Below, in pieces: positions 36,187 to 43,488 of a stretch of 64,000 nucleotides of DNA. The position numbers and the translations under genes were made by a program. The notes beneath the pieces are model-generated. The model was not told the DNA's origin and did no database searches. It saw nothing but the letters and a program-made list of their open reading frames with translations. Location: assembly GCA_902598485.1 (NCBI GenBank), contig CACKBU010000001.1, positions 1 through 64,000 on the forward strand, given 5' to 3'. The first letter of the stretch is position 1. Each line of letters opens with the position of its first letter. The DNA is from an uncultured Pelagibacteraceae bacterium. GTDB lineage: Bacteria; Pseudomonadota; Alphaproteobacteria; Pelagibacterales; Pelagibacteraceae.

Positions 36187-36502
36187 ATTCTTAATTGTAA
36201 TTTTTATCAAAAAGTTTCTTAGTTTTATAAATTTAATTTTAGAAATTTTTCTTTTAGGTTATTTGCCACTTTGGTCTTTTAAAAAAATAAATCTTTTTAA
36301 AAACATAATTAAGTCAAAAATTAAACATCAAAGGATGTTGAACTAATTCAATGCATTGGATTTCAATCCTTTTCTATAGAATTCCGCTTTTTTTATTATC
36401 TCCCTTGTTGCGTAATTCGAGTAAACAGAAAAGGATTGAGACCATAACTAATTACAAACTACTTACCTTTAAAAAATCAACTAACCTTAGGAGCTCTAAT
36501 AC
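36187..36502. other. Longest gene-free stretch in the window (about 316 bases)
   Basis: Contains no ATG-started gene of useful length. One open frame from a TTG at 36176 to 36346 could encode a 56-residue basic membrane peptide (ending KHQRMLN) but has no SD and an unlikely start. A 6-bp tetraloop-like hairpin (AACATC/GATGTT, 36324-36339) has no T run. The notable content is the long hairpin at 36361-36441. The 3' end supplies AGGAG (36489-36493) for the gene at 36503. Confidence 0.6.
36361..36441 (+). ncRNA. Long structured hairpin, possible small RNA or structured leader
   Basis: TCAATCCTTTTCT (36363-36375) is the exact reverse complement of AGAAAAGGATTGA (36427-36439); two more outer pairs extend it to 15. 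Inside, GAATTCCGC (36379-36387) pairs with GCGTAATTC (36410-36418) with one mismatch, leaving a pyrimidine-rich 22-base loop. Such a two-tier stem is unlikely by chance in AT-rich spacer. Strand is uncertain because a hairpin is nearly symmetrical. It matches no RNA family I recognise. Confidence 0.5.
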
Positions 36503-36688
36503 ATGGAAATAGGCCGTGTCTGTAAGTACTGTCACGTCAGTACATATATCGCATACGATAACTGCAACCCCGTTTACAAACAATCATTTAAATTTGAAAT
36601 AAGGCCAGGCGAACACAACAGTTTAGTTTGGGACAAGATCATAAAAATATTTGAGAAAAATGGATACAAAGTGGAGCTTAAATCATGA
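36503..36688 (+). CDS. Small cysteine-containing orphan protein, atypical codon use
   Basis: 61 residues. Three cysteines and a histidine near the N-terminus (CKYCHVSTYIAYDNC) could bind a metal. Good SD (AGGAG, nine bases before ATG). Many C-ending codons (TGC, CAC, GTC, AAC) contrast with surrounding genes and point to foreign, possibly phage, origin. Overlaps the next gene by four bases. No family recognised. Confidence 0.55.
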   Translation: MEIGRVCKYCHVSTYIAYDNCNPVYKQSFKFEIRPGEHNSLVWDKIIKIFEKNGYKVELKS

Positions 36689-37251
36689 AAAGAGTTTTAC
36701 TTATTATTTTATTACACTTATCTCTATTTTTTATTGTCTTTGCTTATCATGCTCAAGCTGAAGAAGATGAGAGGTGGACAATTGATAAATACGAAAGTTT
36801 AACATATGCACGAGTATATGGAGAAGTAATTCATGGAGATAGTTTAAATTTCTTTATTCAATCAAAAGATAACTGTGAAAAAGTTTGGCATAATTTCACT
36901 TTTTATACCTATGAGCAGCCTGGTGATATAAAACAACTATTAAATAAAAATATACCAATTAAAATTAATGAAGAAGAAGTTACTGCTTATGTTGATCACA
37001 TACAGCCCTTTTTAATGGGTTATAGAGTATTATTGTCTTTAGGATCGTTTCCAATAAAAGAATATATTTATAAATTAAACAACTTTTATATTGAGGAACA
37101 AAGATTTGAGATTGAAATCATTGATGGGATTGATTTTAAAGCTAGTAAATATTTTGATATATCAATTAATAGATGGAATTTAGATAAGCTTGTTCCTTCA
37201 GTTTTAGAAGCACACAGAAAGTGCAAACAAATAAAAAATATAGATAGCTGA
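36685..37251 (+). CDS. Exported hypothetical protein
   Basis: 188 residues with a signal peptide (about 1-25, cleaved near HAQAEEDE). The mature part has two cysteines far apart (KDNCEKVW near residue 63 and RKCKQI near the end) that could form a disulfide. Composition is mixed alpha/beta. ATGA overlap with the preceding small gene despite that gene's different codon use. No family recognised. Confidence 0.65.
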   Translation: MKRVLLIILLHLSLFFIVFAYHAQAEEDERWTIDKYESLTYARVYGEVIHGDSLNFFIQSKDNCEKVWHNFTFYTYEQPGDIKQLLNKNIPIKINEEEVTAYVDHIQPFLMGYRVLLSLGSFPIKEYIYKLNNFYIEEQRFEIEIIDGIDFKASKYFDISINRWNLDKLVPSVLEAHRKCKQIKNIDS

Positions 37252-37304
37252 TAAAGATAAATTTCAAAATATTTATAAAAAAGATATTATACAAGTTGAT
37301 TCTT

Positions 37305-38315
37305 ATGAAAAAAATAACTTCAATTGATTTATTTGCAGGTGTTGGTGGAATGAGGATATCTTTATCAAGAGCGGCTAAAAGATTGGGGTTAATAGATGAT
37401 TGTAAGTTATATTCTGAAATTGATAGTTATAGTCGTCAAACTTATGTTGATAATTTTCCTAAAACAAAATTAATTGAGGATATTAAATCTGTAGCGAGAA
37501 AAGATATTAAAAAAATTATACCAGATCACGATATTTTGCTTGCAGGTTTTCCATGTCAACCTTTTTCAAGAGCAGGGATTTCAAAAAGAAAAAACCTTAA
37601 AAGAGCCCATGGTTTTGATGACAAAAATCAGGGTGATTTATTTTTTAATATTTTAGATATTTTAAATACAAAAAAACCTAAAGCATTTATTTTAGAAAAT
37701 GTTCAAAATTTAAAAACTTATCAAAATGGCAAAATACTCAATCAAATACTAAAGGAGCTAAGGGTTAATTACTATGTTCCTGATCCAAAAATTTTAGATG
37801 CGCAGGATTTTGGATTAGCACAAAGACGAAAAAGAATTTTTATAGTTGGTTTTTTACGATTCAATGGTGAATTTGATTTTCCAACTCCAACTTATAAAAA
37901 AACAACTGTAAAAGATTTTTTAGATTTGTATCCTCCAAAAAAATATATAATTTCAGATTTATTATGGTCTAGTCATAAAAAAAGAAAAATAAAAAACAAA
38001 AAAGCAGGAAAGGGTTTTGGGTTTAGGTTAACTCATCCAAGAGATAAAGCAACTGTAACTATTTCTGCAAGATATTATAAAGATGGAAGTGAGTGTTTGT
38101 TGTATAGGGGAAAAAATAAAAATCCTAGACGATTAACCCCTAGAGAAGTTTTTAGACTACAAGGTTTTCCTGAAAGTTTTAAATTTTCTGTTTCAGATTT
38201 ACAAGCTTATAAGCAGGCAGGTAATACAGTTCCAATAAATGTCGTTGATAAGGTATGTTCAAAGGTTCTGGTTTACATTTTAAAACAGAATATTTTATAT
38301 AAAAAAGTTGCTTAA
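37305..38315 (+). CDS. DNA (cytosine-5-)-methyltransferase, orphan
   Basis: 336 residues from the ATG at 37305; an in-frame TTG at 37296 adds only three. All main C5-methyltransferase motifs are present: DLFAGVGGMRISL (I), GFPCQPFSRAG with catalytic C84 (IV), ILENVQNL (VI), AQRRKRIFIVGF (VIII) and KQAGNTVPINVV (X). The target-recognition region between VIII and X is short. No restriction endonuclease gene of the usual kind lies next to it; it converges with the herA gene, one base apart. Could be a solitary regulator or the self-marking part of the adjacent HerA-NurA cluster. Confidence 0.93.
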   Translation: MKKITSIDLFAGVGGMRISLSRAAKRLGLIDDCKLYSEIDSYSRQTYVDNFPKTKLIEDIKSVARKDIKKIIPDHDILLAGFPCQPFSRAGISKRKNLKRAHGFDDKNQGDLFFNILDILNTKKPKAFILENVQNLKTYQNGKILNQILKELRVNYYVPDPKILDAQDFGLAQRRKRIFIVGFLRFNGEFDFPTPTYKKTTVKDFLDLYPPKKYIISDLLWSSHKKRKIKNKKAGKGFGFRLTHPRDKATVTISARYYKDGSECLLYRGKNKNPRRLTPREVFRLQGFPESFKFSVSDLQAYKQAGNTVPINVVDKVCSKVLVYILKQNILYKKVA

Positions 38316-38316
38316 A

Positions 38317-40098
38317 TTACAGTTTAGTTTTAGCTTTTTTCGCAGATGCTGCTATTGAACTTATACTTTCGCTATTTTGATCTCTTTTTTTTATATTAGA
38401 GGAAGTTTTTTTATGATGTTCAGAATTTTCATTAATAAAATCCTCATCTCCCATAATTGAGGTTTCCAATTCTTCATCCCTTTTTACCTGCACCTGAAGT
38501 GGGAATTTTACTGCATGTCCACTTATGAAAGCTTGACCATTAGCAAATGCTTTTAAAGCTTCTCTATCTTGATCGGACATTTGCTCCATTACTCTTTGGA
38601 CCCATCCCTGATCTCTAGGGTTAACTAGTTTTAAAATTAAAAAACTATTACACTGTGCCAAGGTAGTTTCATCTAGCCTATTTGGTCTTTGTGAAATTAA
38701 GATAACACCTGTTCCAAATTTTCTTCCTTCAGTTAATAGTTTTCTAATTGTTAGCAACGATGGAGTACTCTTTTTTTCTTCTCCACTTCCTGGTACAAAA
38801 TTGTGAGCCTCTTCTATAATCGAGGCAAAAGGTCCTATTCTATCATCATCTAATGATGCTCTATTTTTAAATAAAGTTTCTAACGTGATTGATACAATCA
38901 TACTTTGTAATAATCTACTAAAACCACCAAGATAAAATATTGAGATTTGATTTGATCTTACAACATCCTCTGGATCTGTTATTAGATTTGGCATATTTTC
39001 AAATTCAAAAGAATTATCTTTAGATTTAAGTCTTTTGGCTAATTGTTTATTAGTTTTTTGCATTAAATCTATTTCTCTAATAAGCTGTTTTACTGTTCTT
39101 AGAACAGCACCAATAGTTCGTTTAGTTGTTTTATTATCTTCTTTCTCTAATTCGTTTCTAATTATTGTCTCAAACTCTTTTAAATGCTCTTTTATATCTT
39201 TTGAATCATACTGTCTTCTAGAACCTGTTGCTGCAGGATCCCCAAAAGCAATTTTTGCCTCATTTGACTCCACAAATTCATAAAATTTATCTGTTTGAGC
39301 TGGAGAAAGAGATAAATCAAACTTTGTGAATAATGTTATCATCATTTCCACAACTTCATCATGTCCTTTAGCCATTAATGCGGGTTGAAAAATTTTTACA
39401 TCCACTGGGTTTCCATTTTCGTCTTTAAGTTTATCCCTATTAGAATAAAGACCCAAATAATCACCATGTGGATCAAAAATTAACATTGGATAACCATAAT
39501 CTGATAATCCCTTTATAATTCTTCTTGTTGCAACAGTCTTCCCACCACCTGTCATCGCTAAAATAGCCATGTGTCTAGCAACAATTTTTGATGCTGAAAC
39601 ATTTATCTCTATATCTTTTCTTGAAATTAAAGAACCGATATGGATAAGTTTTTCTCCTTCAGAGGTTCCTGAAAGAAGTTTTTTTACAAGTTTTTCATCT
39701 GGTGTCCTAACTTGCGCTGAGGGCATCACTGGATAGTTCAAAGGTTTAAGATATATTTGTTCTTGTTCAGTATCTTTTTGATCACATTGACCTAAAATTT
39801 CAACTTCAGCTTCTTGGTATTCGTTATCTGTTGAAGCTAATGTTTCTCTTATTTCTATTTGTTCTTTAGCAATTTCTTGCGCTATTTCACTTGGGAAAGC
39901 TGTATTAGTTCTATTTATAGAAAGAATTCTTCCCCAAACATAAACATTTCTTGCAGATTTGTTTGACTCTGATGCTGGTATTTCTGCTTCTGTGTAAACT
40001 AAATCTCCTTTACTACCAGCCATGCTAGTCAATATAAATGAATAACTATCAGTTGTAGTATTTCCTACAACAACTCCAATTGTATTTTCCTCACTCAT
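38317..40098 (-). CDS. herA: HerA-family hexameric DNA helicase/translocase
   Basis: 593 residues. N-terminal HAS-barrel region (GVVVGNTTTDSYSFI), then the FtsK/HerA ATPase core: Walker A AMTGGGKT at about 181-188, IFDPHGDY, Walker B FASIIEEAHNF at about 424-433, ISQRPNRLDETTLAQC with the arginine-finger region. The C-terminal 60 residues are charged and low-complexity. HerA works with the NurA nuclease in end resection in archaea and some bacteria; the NurA-like gene is two bases upstream in the same operon. Not an FtsK, which is larger and has membrane spans. Confidence 0.92.
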   Translation of the reverse strand: MSEENTIGVVVGNTTTDSYSFILTSMAGSKGDLVYTEAEIPASESNKSARNVYVWGRILSINRTNTAFPSEIAQEIAKEQIEIRETLASTDNEYQEAEVEILGQCDQKDTEQEQIYLKPLNYPVMPSAQVRTPDEKLVKKLLSGTSEGEKLIHIGSLISRKDIEINVSASKIVARHMAILAMTGGGKTVATRRIIKGLSDYGYPMLIFDPHGDYLGLYSNRDKLKDENGNPVDVKIFQPALMAKGHDEVVEMMITLFTKFDLSLSPAQTDKFYEFVESNEAKIAFGDPAATGSRRQYDSKDIKEHLKEFETIIRNELEKEDNKTTKRTIGAVLRTVKQLIREIDLMQKTNKQLAKRLKSKDNSFEFENMPNLITDPEDVVRSNQISIFYLGGFSRLLQSMIVSITLETLFKNRASLDDDRIGPFASIIEEAHNFVPGSGEEKKSTPSLLTIRKLLTEGRKFGTGVILISQRPNRLDETTLAQCNSFLILKLVNPRDQGWVQRVMEQMSDQDREALKAFANGQAFISGHAVKFPLQVQVKRDEELETSIMGDEDFINENSEHHKKTSSNIKKRDQNSESISSIAASAKKAKTKL

Positions 40099-40100
40099 TT

Positions 40101-41510
40101 TTATTTCCCTTTTGGTCGGTTAAAAAAAGATCTATCTGATGATACAGCAATTTTTCTTGCAATTGCAACCGCTCTTTTATTACCTGACTCCATTGCTTTT
40201 CTCAAAGTTAGCATAATTGCATTTTTTCTTATATTTCTTTTCATCCAATCAGGTGTTTTTGCTAATTTATCCACAATGTCTAATCCTACAGGGAAGGAAT
40301 AGCTTTTTAACAATCTTGAAGAATGAAATACCATATTTAAATCATCCATATAACTCTCTCTAACCTCCATGGTTTCAACTCTTATTGGTTTTTTATTCTC
40401 TGAAACTTTTAAGTAAGTTGAAAATGATTTTGGAATCCCTAGGCCCCAGTATTCATAATCCCATTTTCTAACTGGCCATTTATGTTCTTCTTGTTTATTT
40501 ATTTCTTGAGGATCAATAAATTCCCCCACATTTAACATATAATCAAAAAAAGCAGAATCAGATATCTGGAATTTTCTAATAATGTCTGCCATCCCATCAG
40601 GATCATTAGGTTTACGTGAATTTCTATATACATCTGCATTTTTTAAAATTCTTTTATTGATCATGCTGTCCATTAATTGTTTTGTAATAGGTCCATAAGC
40701 AGCTGGTCCTGGTCTTTCAACACATCCATATACCGGAACATCGAGTTTTTTAATTTTTTTTAAAATTTCGCAATAAATTGGAATAAATTTTCTATATTTT
40801 TCTAGAGGATCCTCATCTCTGTGCTCTGGTAGTTCTGCATTTATTCTATGAGGAAGTAAAAAATTGTATGTTTCTAGACTGTAAGGAGGGTATTTTTTTC
40901 CAGATATTTCTCCCTCAACTTCATATCCAGCCGCAGGATTAACCATAGGTCCATGAAGAAATATCATATCATTTTTTGTTGGAATTTTTTTACCTTCTTT
41001 AGGCCAATCCAACTCACCAAGACCTGTTCTTAGTGCAGAGGCAGCTTCAAAAATAATTCTTGTACCGTCTTGCATTTTTTTTAAATCATCAGCTAATCCA
41101 TCATCATCACTCTGATCAAATAATTCAGAGTTTGGATCAAAAAGGTCTGTGACAACATACGGATCAGAAATTAAATCTTCTCTATTGGAACTTTTGTCTC
41201 CAGGTTTAACCTTATAATTTACAACTCTTAATCCAAAGGGCGCTGAGGTAGGAATTTGCACTGAGGCTTGACCACCATCAATATTGAAAATAGTTTTTTT
41301 TCCTTTGAAATTCCAAAATTCTTTTGGATTATACTCAAGTTTCTTTATGTATCCGTTATCTCGTAATATTTTTGAAAACTTATCTGAAAGATTAATAATT
41401 ACTTCCATATAGTTATCTTGTATATTTGTTTGTGTAGCAGCCAAAACCATTAAATCAGAATAGTAATCCTTTTTAAGCCTTGCTCTGATTTTATCTTTTT
41501 GAGTAACCAT
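40101..41510 (-). CDS. nurA: NurA-like nuclease, predicted HerA partner
   Basis: 469 residues. The NurA motif I is seen as IFNIDGGQASVQIP with D78; helix-rich region with IIFEAASAL follows, then MIFLHGPMVNP where NurA proteins normally have an acidic D-G-P/S motif, here with His in the Asp position. The C-terminal part has SFPVGLDIVDKLAKTPDW, where a late Asp is expected. Total length is above a typical NurA, with extra linker segments. Pairing with HerA makes the assignment fairly safe; loss or shift of one metal ligand is possible. Confidence 0.78.
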   Translation of the reverse strand: MVTQKDKIRARLKKDYYSDLMVLAATQTNIQDNYMEVIINLSDKFSKILRDNGYIKKLEYNPKEFWNFKGKKTIFNIDGGQASVQIPTSAPFGLRVVNYKVKPGDKSSNREDLISDPYVVTDLFDPNSELFDQSDDDGLADDLKKMQDGTRIIFEAASALRTGLGELDWPKEGKKIPTKNDMIFLHGPMVNPAAGYEVEGEISGKKYPPYSLETYNFLLPHRINAELPEHRDEDPLEKYRKFIPIYCEILKKIKKLDVPVYGCVERPGPAAYGPITKQLMDSMINKRILKNADVYRNSRKPNDPDGMADIIRKFQISDSAFFDYMLNVGEFIDPQEINKQEEHKWPVRKWDYEYWGLGIPKSFSTYLKVSENKKPIRVETMEVRESYMDDLNMVFHSSRLLKSYSFPVGLDIVDKLAKTPDWMKRNIRKNAIMLTLRKAMESGNKRAVAIARKIAVSSDRSFFNRPKGK

Positions 41511-41714
41511 TTATTTATTTTTTAATTCTTCTATCCACTTGTTAGTTTGTTCTAATCCTGCTGAAGAAGTTTTCATTGGCCTCTTATTTAATTTTTTTCT
41601 TCTTTCTACTCTATACAAGAACTCTTCATTTACGTTTCCAAGGGTTTCTAAATCTTTTTTTTTTCTGGCTTTAAAAGCTATATCCATAAGTTCTTCGAAG
41701 TTTAAATTTCTCAT
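41511..41714 (-). CDS. Small stand-alone copy of the zinc-finger protein's C-terminal domain
   Basis: 67 residues. Aligns without gaps over about 60 residues with the C-terminus of the protein encoded just upstream: FEELMDIAFKARKKKDLE here against YDDLMDIAFKARKNKDLA there, and a shared end pattern of Q-T-x-x-W-I-x-E-L. So it is a tandem partial duplication. It overlaps the upstream gene by four bases (ATGA) and abuts the nurA gene. A protein-binding adaptor role is inferred. Confidence 0.75.
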   Translation of the reverse strand: MRNLNFEELMDIAFKARKKKDLETLGNVNEEFLYRVERRKKLNKRPMKTSSAGLEQTNKWIEELKNK

Positions 41715-42499
41715 TGTTTTTTAATTAATTCTTTAATCCAAAATTCAGTTTGATTGTAACCTTTTTCAGCTGTTTTTGTTGGTATTTTACCCATATCTTT
41801 TTTATTTATTATTCTTCTATAAAATTCACTATTTATATCTTTTAAGCAAGCAAGATCTTTATTTTTTCTAGCTTTAAATGCTATGTCCATTAAATCATCA
41901 TAACTAGACAAAATATCATACAACATCTCAGATCGTTTGCCTTTAACTGTTTTAGGCATAGATTTCTTCCACCAACAATTTGGAAAGGTTGAGCAGCTTA
42001 TAAACCATTGTTGATTTGAAAAAGAATATCTTGTAGTTGCGTCGCTTCCACATTTTTCACATTTTTCCATTCCTTTAGGTAAAGGGGGAGATTTAGGCAT
42101 GGCTTGGTCGTTATGAATTTTAATTCTCTCTGCTGTACTTTTTTCCATTTCCCTTGCACATGGTGTACAAATTTTTGTATTTTTTTTAATTTTTAATCTT
42201 GTTAACAAAATTGGTTTTTCACATTCTGCACATGTTACAATATTTTCTGGATCTAATATTAAATCATGTTTATTATTAATTATATGCAACGGAAAAGTTT
42301 CACACTTACCACACATCATTTCCTCATAAAGTTCTGAAAAAATATTTATGTCATATTGTTTGCTAGTTTCATAAATTTGCTTTCCAAATTTAGTATCAAA
42401 ATAATTTTGAAGATTTTCCTTTTTAAGTTCTATTGAAAAATCACATTTTCGATTACCACAATATATTCTCCAATCCCAATTATTGGTATTTAAAACCAT
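41711..42499 (-). CDS. Multi-zinc-finger protein of the HerA-NurA operon
   Basis: 262 residues from the ATG at 42499; an upstream TTG at 42511 is disfavoured because the ATG forms a TGATG junction with the preceding stop. Several Cys-pair knuckles: CGNRKC, CGKC, then CAEC...CTPC with the spacing of a DksA/TraR zinc finger, and CEKCG...CSTFPNC like the zinc ribbons of type I topoisomerases. The C-terminal 62 residues match the next small gene. Likely DNA or RNA binding; no catalytic domain seen. Confidence 0.75.
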   Translation of the reverse strand: MVLNTNNWDWRIYCGNRKCDFSIELKKENLQNYFDTKFGKQIYETSKQYDINIFSELYEEMMCGKCETFPLHIINNKHDLILDPENIVTCAECEKPILLTRLKIKKNTKICTPCAREMEKSTAERIKIHNDQAMPKSPPLPKGMEKCEKCGSDATTRYSFSNQQWFISCSTFPNCWWKKSMPKTVKGKRSEMLYDILSSYDDLMDIAFKARKNKDLACLKDINSEFYRRIINKKDMGKIPTKTAEKGYNQTEFWIKELIKKQ

Positions 42500-42825
42500 C
42501 AAGTTTTCCAAATTTTTTTTACTAATTCTAAGAATTTAATTTCTCTATCCTTAACAATCATATCAGCTGCAGCTAATCTTTTTGAAAGTTCTAATACATT
42601 TTCTCTCAAAGATTGGTCCTGAATATTATTTAAATAATATATACAAGAAGTATCAAAATCATCTCTAAAACGATCACTCATTTTTTCTAGTTCTTCTTCA
42701 ATGTCTACATGAAAATTTTCTTCAGAGATTAAATCGTTGATAAAGTCTTTTTCTTTTTCATGAAGTTCATTATCAGAAATAGCTAAAAGAATAAGTATAT
42801 TTATAATATTGTCTGATTCATTCAT
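42499..42825 (-). CDS. TerB-like domain protein
   Basis: 108 residues, all helical. Two acidic repeats in the TerB style: LLAISDNELHEKEKDFINDLI near the N-terminus and AAADMIVKDREIKFLELVKKI at the C-terminus. TerB domains occur in tellurite-resistance operons, DjlA, and predicted phage-defence or stress systems with helicases. First gene of the tightly linked set ending in herA. The TGATG junction couples it to the zinc-finger gene. Confidence 0.7.
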   Translation of the reverse strand: MNESDNIINILILLAISDNELHEKEKDFINDLISEENFHVDIEEELEKMSDRFRDDFDTSCIYYLNNIQDQSLRENVLELSKRLAAADMIVKDREIKFLELVKKIWKT

Positions 42826-42922
42826 CTCGTTCGAATTTATAAACTAAGAATAACAAATTTTTTATAACATGTAATTAAATCTAATATATTTTCTAAAAAA
42901 ATACTGAAATTAGGAGAATACT

Positions 42923-43390
42923 TTATCTAAAAAATAAACTTTTTCTAATATCTATAATTTCTCTGATCTTTTTGTCTTTAATAGCATTCCAAGAAACGAA
43001 TAAAGTACATAATTGATACAAGGCAAATATCTCATTTTTTTGATTTTGAGACAAATCACTATCTGCCTCTACATAGTTTTCAAAATAAGAAATATTATTT
43101 CTTGCACAGTTTAAATAATATTTACAAGCATCTGTTACTGTAGCGGTTGACCACCAGTTTGAGTCTCTGAAAAGATTAGATATTTCTTGATAGAAAGAAC
43201 TTGTTTCAGAAATAACTAAATCCTTTTGAACATTTTCTGAAAACTGATCTAATTCAAATTGAATTAAAGCTAATATCTTTTTTTCACTACTTCTCTTAAC
43301 ATGTAGTTCAATAACATTTCTATATGACATGGAATTAATTTTATTCCAATTATCAAAAAAATCATTTGGTGCTTTGTTGAGATCGCTCAC
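42923..43390 (-). CDS. Hypothetical helical protein upstream of the HerA-NurA operon
   Basis: 155 residues, predicted mostly alpha-helical, acidic, with a conserved-looking segment (NWWSTATVTDACKYYLNCARNN). No domain recognised. Same strand as the TerB-like gene, 97 bases upstream, so it could belong to the same unit or have its own transcript. Confidence 0.6.
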   Translation of the reverse strand: MSDLNKAPNDFFDNWNKINSMSYRNVIELHVKRSSEKKILALIQFELDQFSENVQKDLVISETSSFYQEISNLFRDSNWWSTATVTDACKYYLNCARNNISYFENYVEADSDLSQNQKNEIFALYQLCTLFVSWNAIKDKKIREIIDIRKSLFFR

Positions 43391-43488
43391 GTTTAATAAT
43401 ATTTATAAATTTTTATTGAAATTACACTAAATTAACTATGCCAATATTAACAGTTTAAATTTTAATTTTTTAGTCTAGTGAAAATTAA

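Noticed and set aside
36324-36339. AACATC/GATGTT hairpin as a terminator
   Set aside because: Only 6 weak pairs and no T run follows.
36176-36346. TTG-started 56-residue membrane peptide
   Set aside because: Start lies inside the previous gene, there is no SD, and composition is what AT-rich spacer gives; kept only as a remark.
37305-43390. A known BREX, DISARM, Dnd/Pbe or classical restriction-modification system
   Set aside because: Only a methyltransferase and HerA-NurA are present; none of the PglX/PglZ, DrmA/DrmB or Dnd/Dpt partner genes and no ordinary restriction enzyme is visible.
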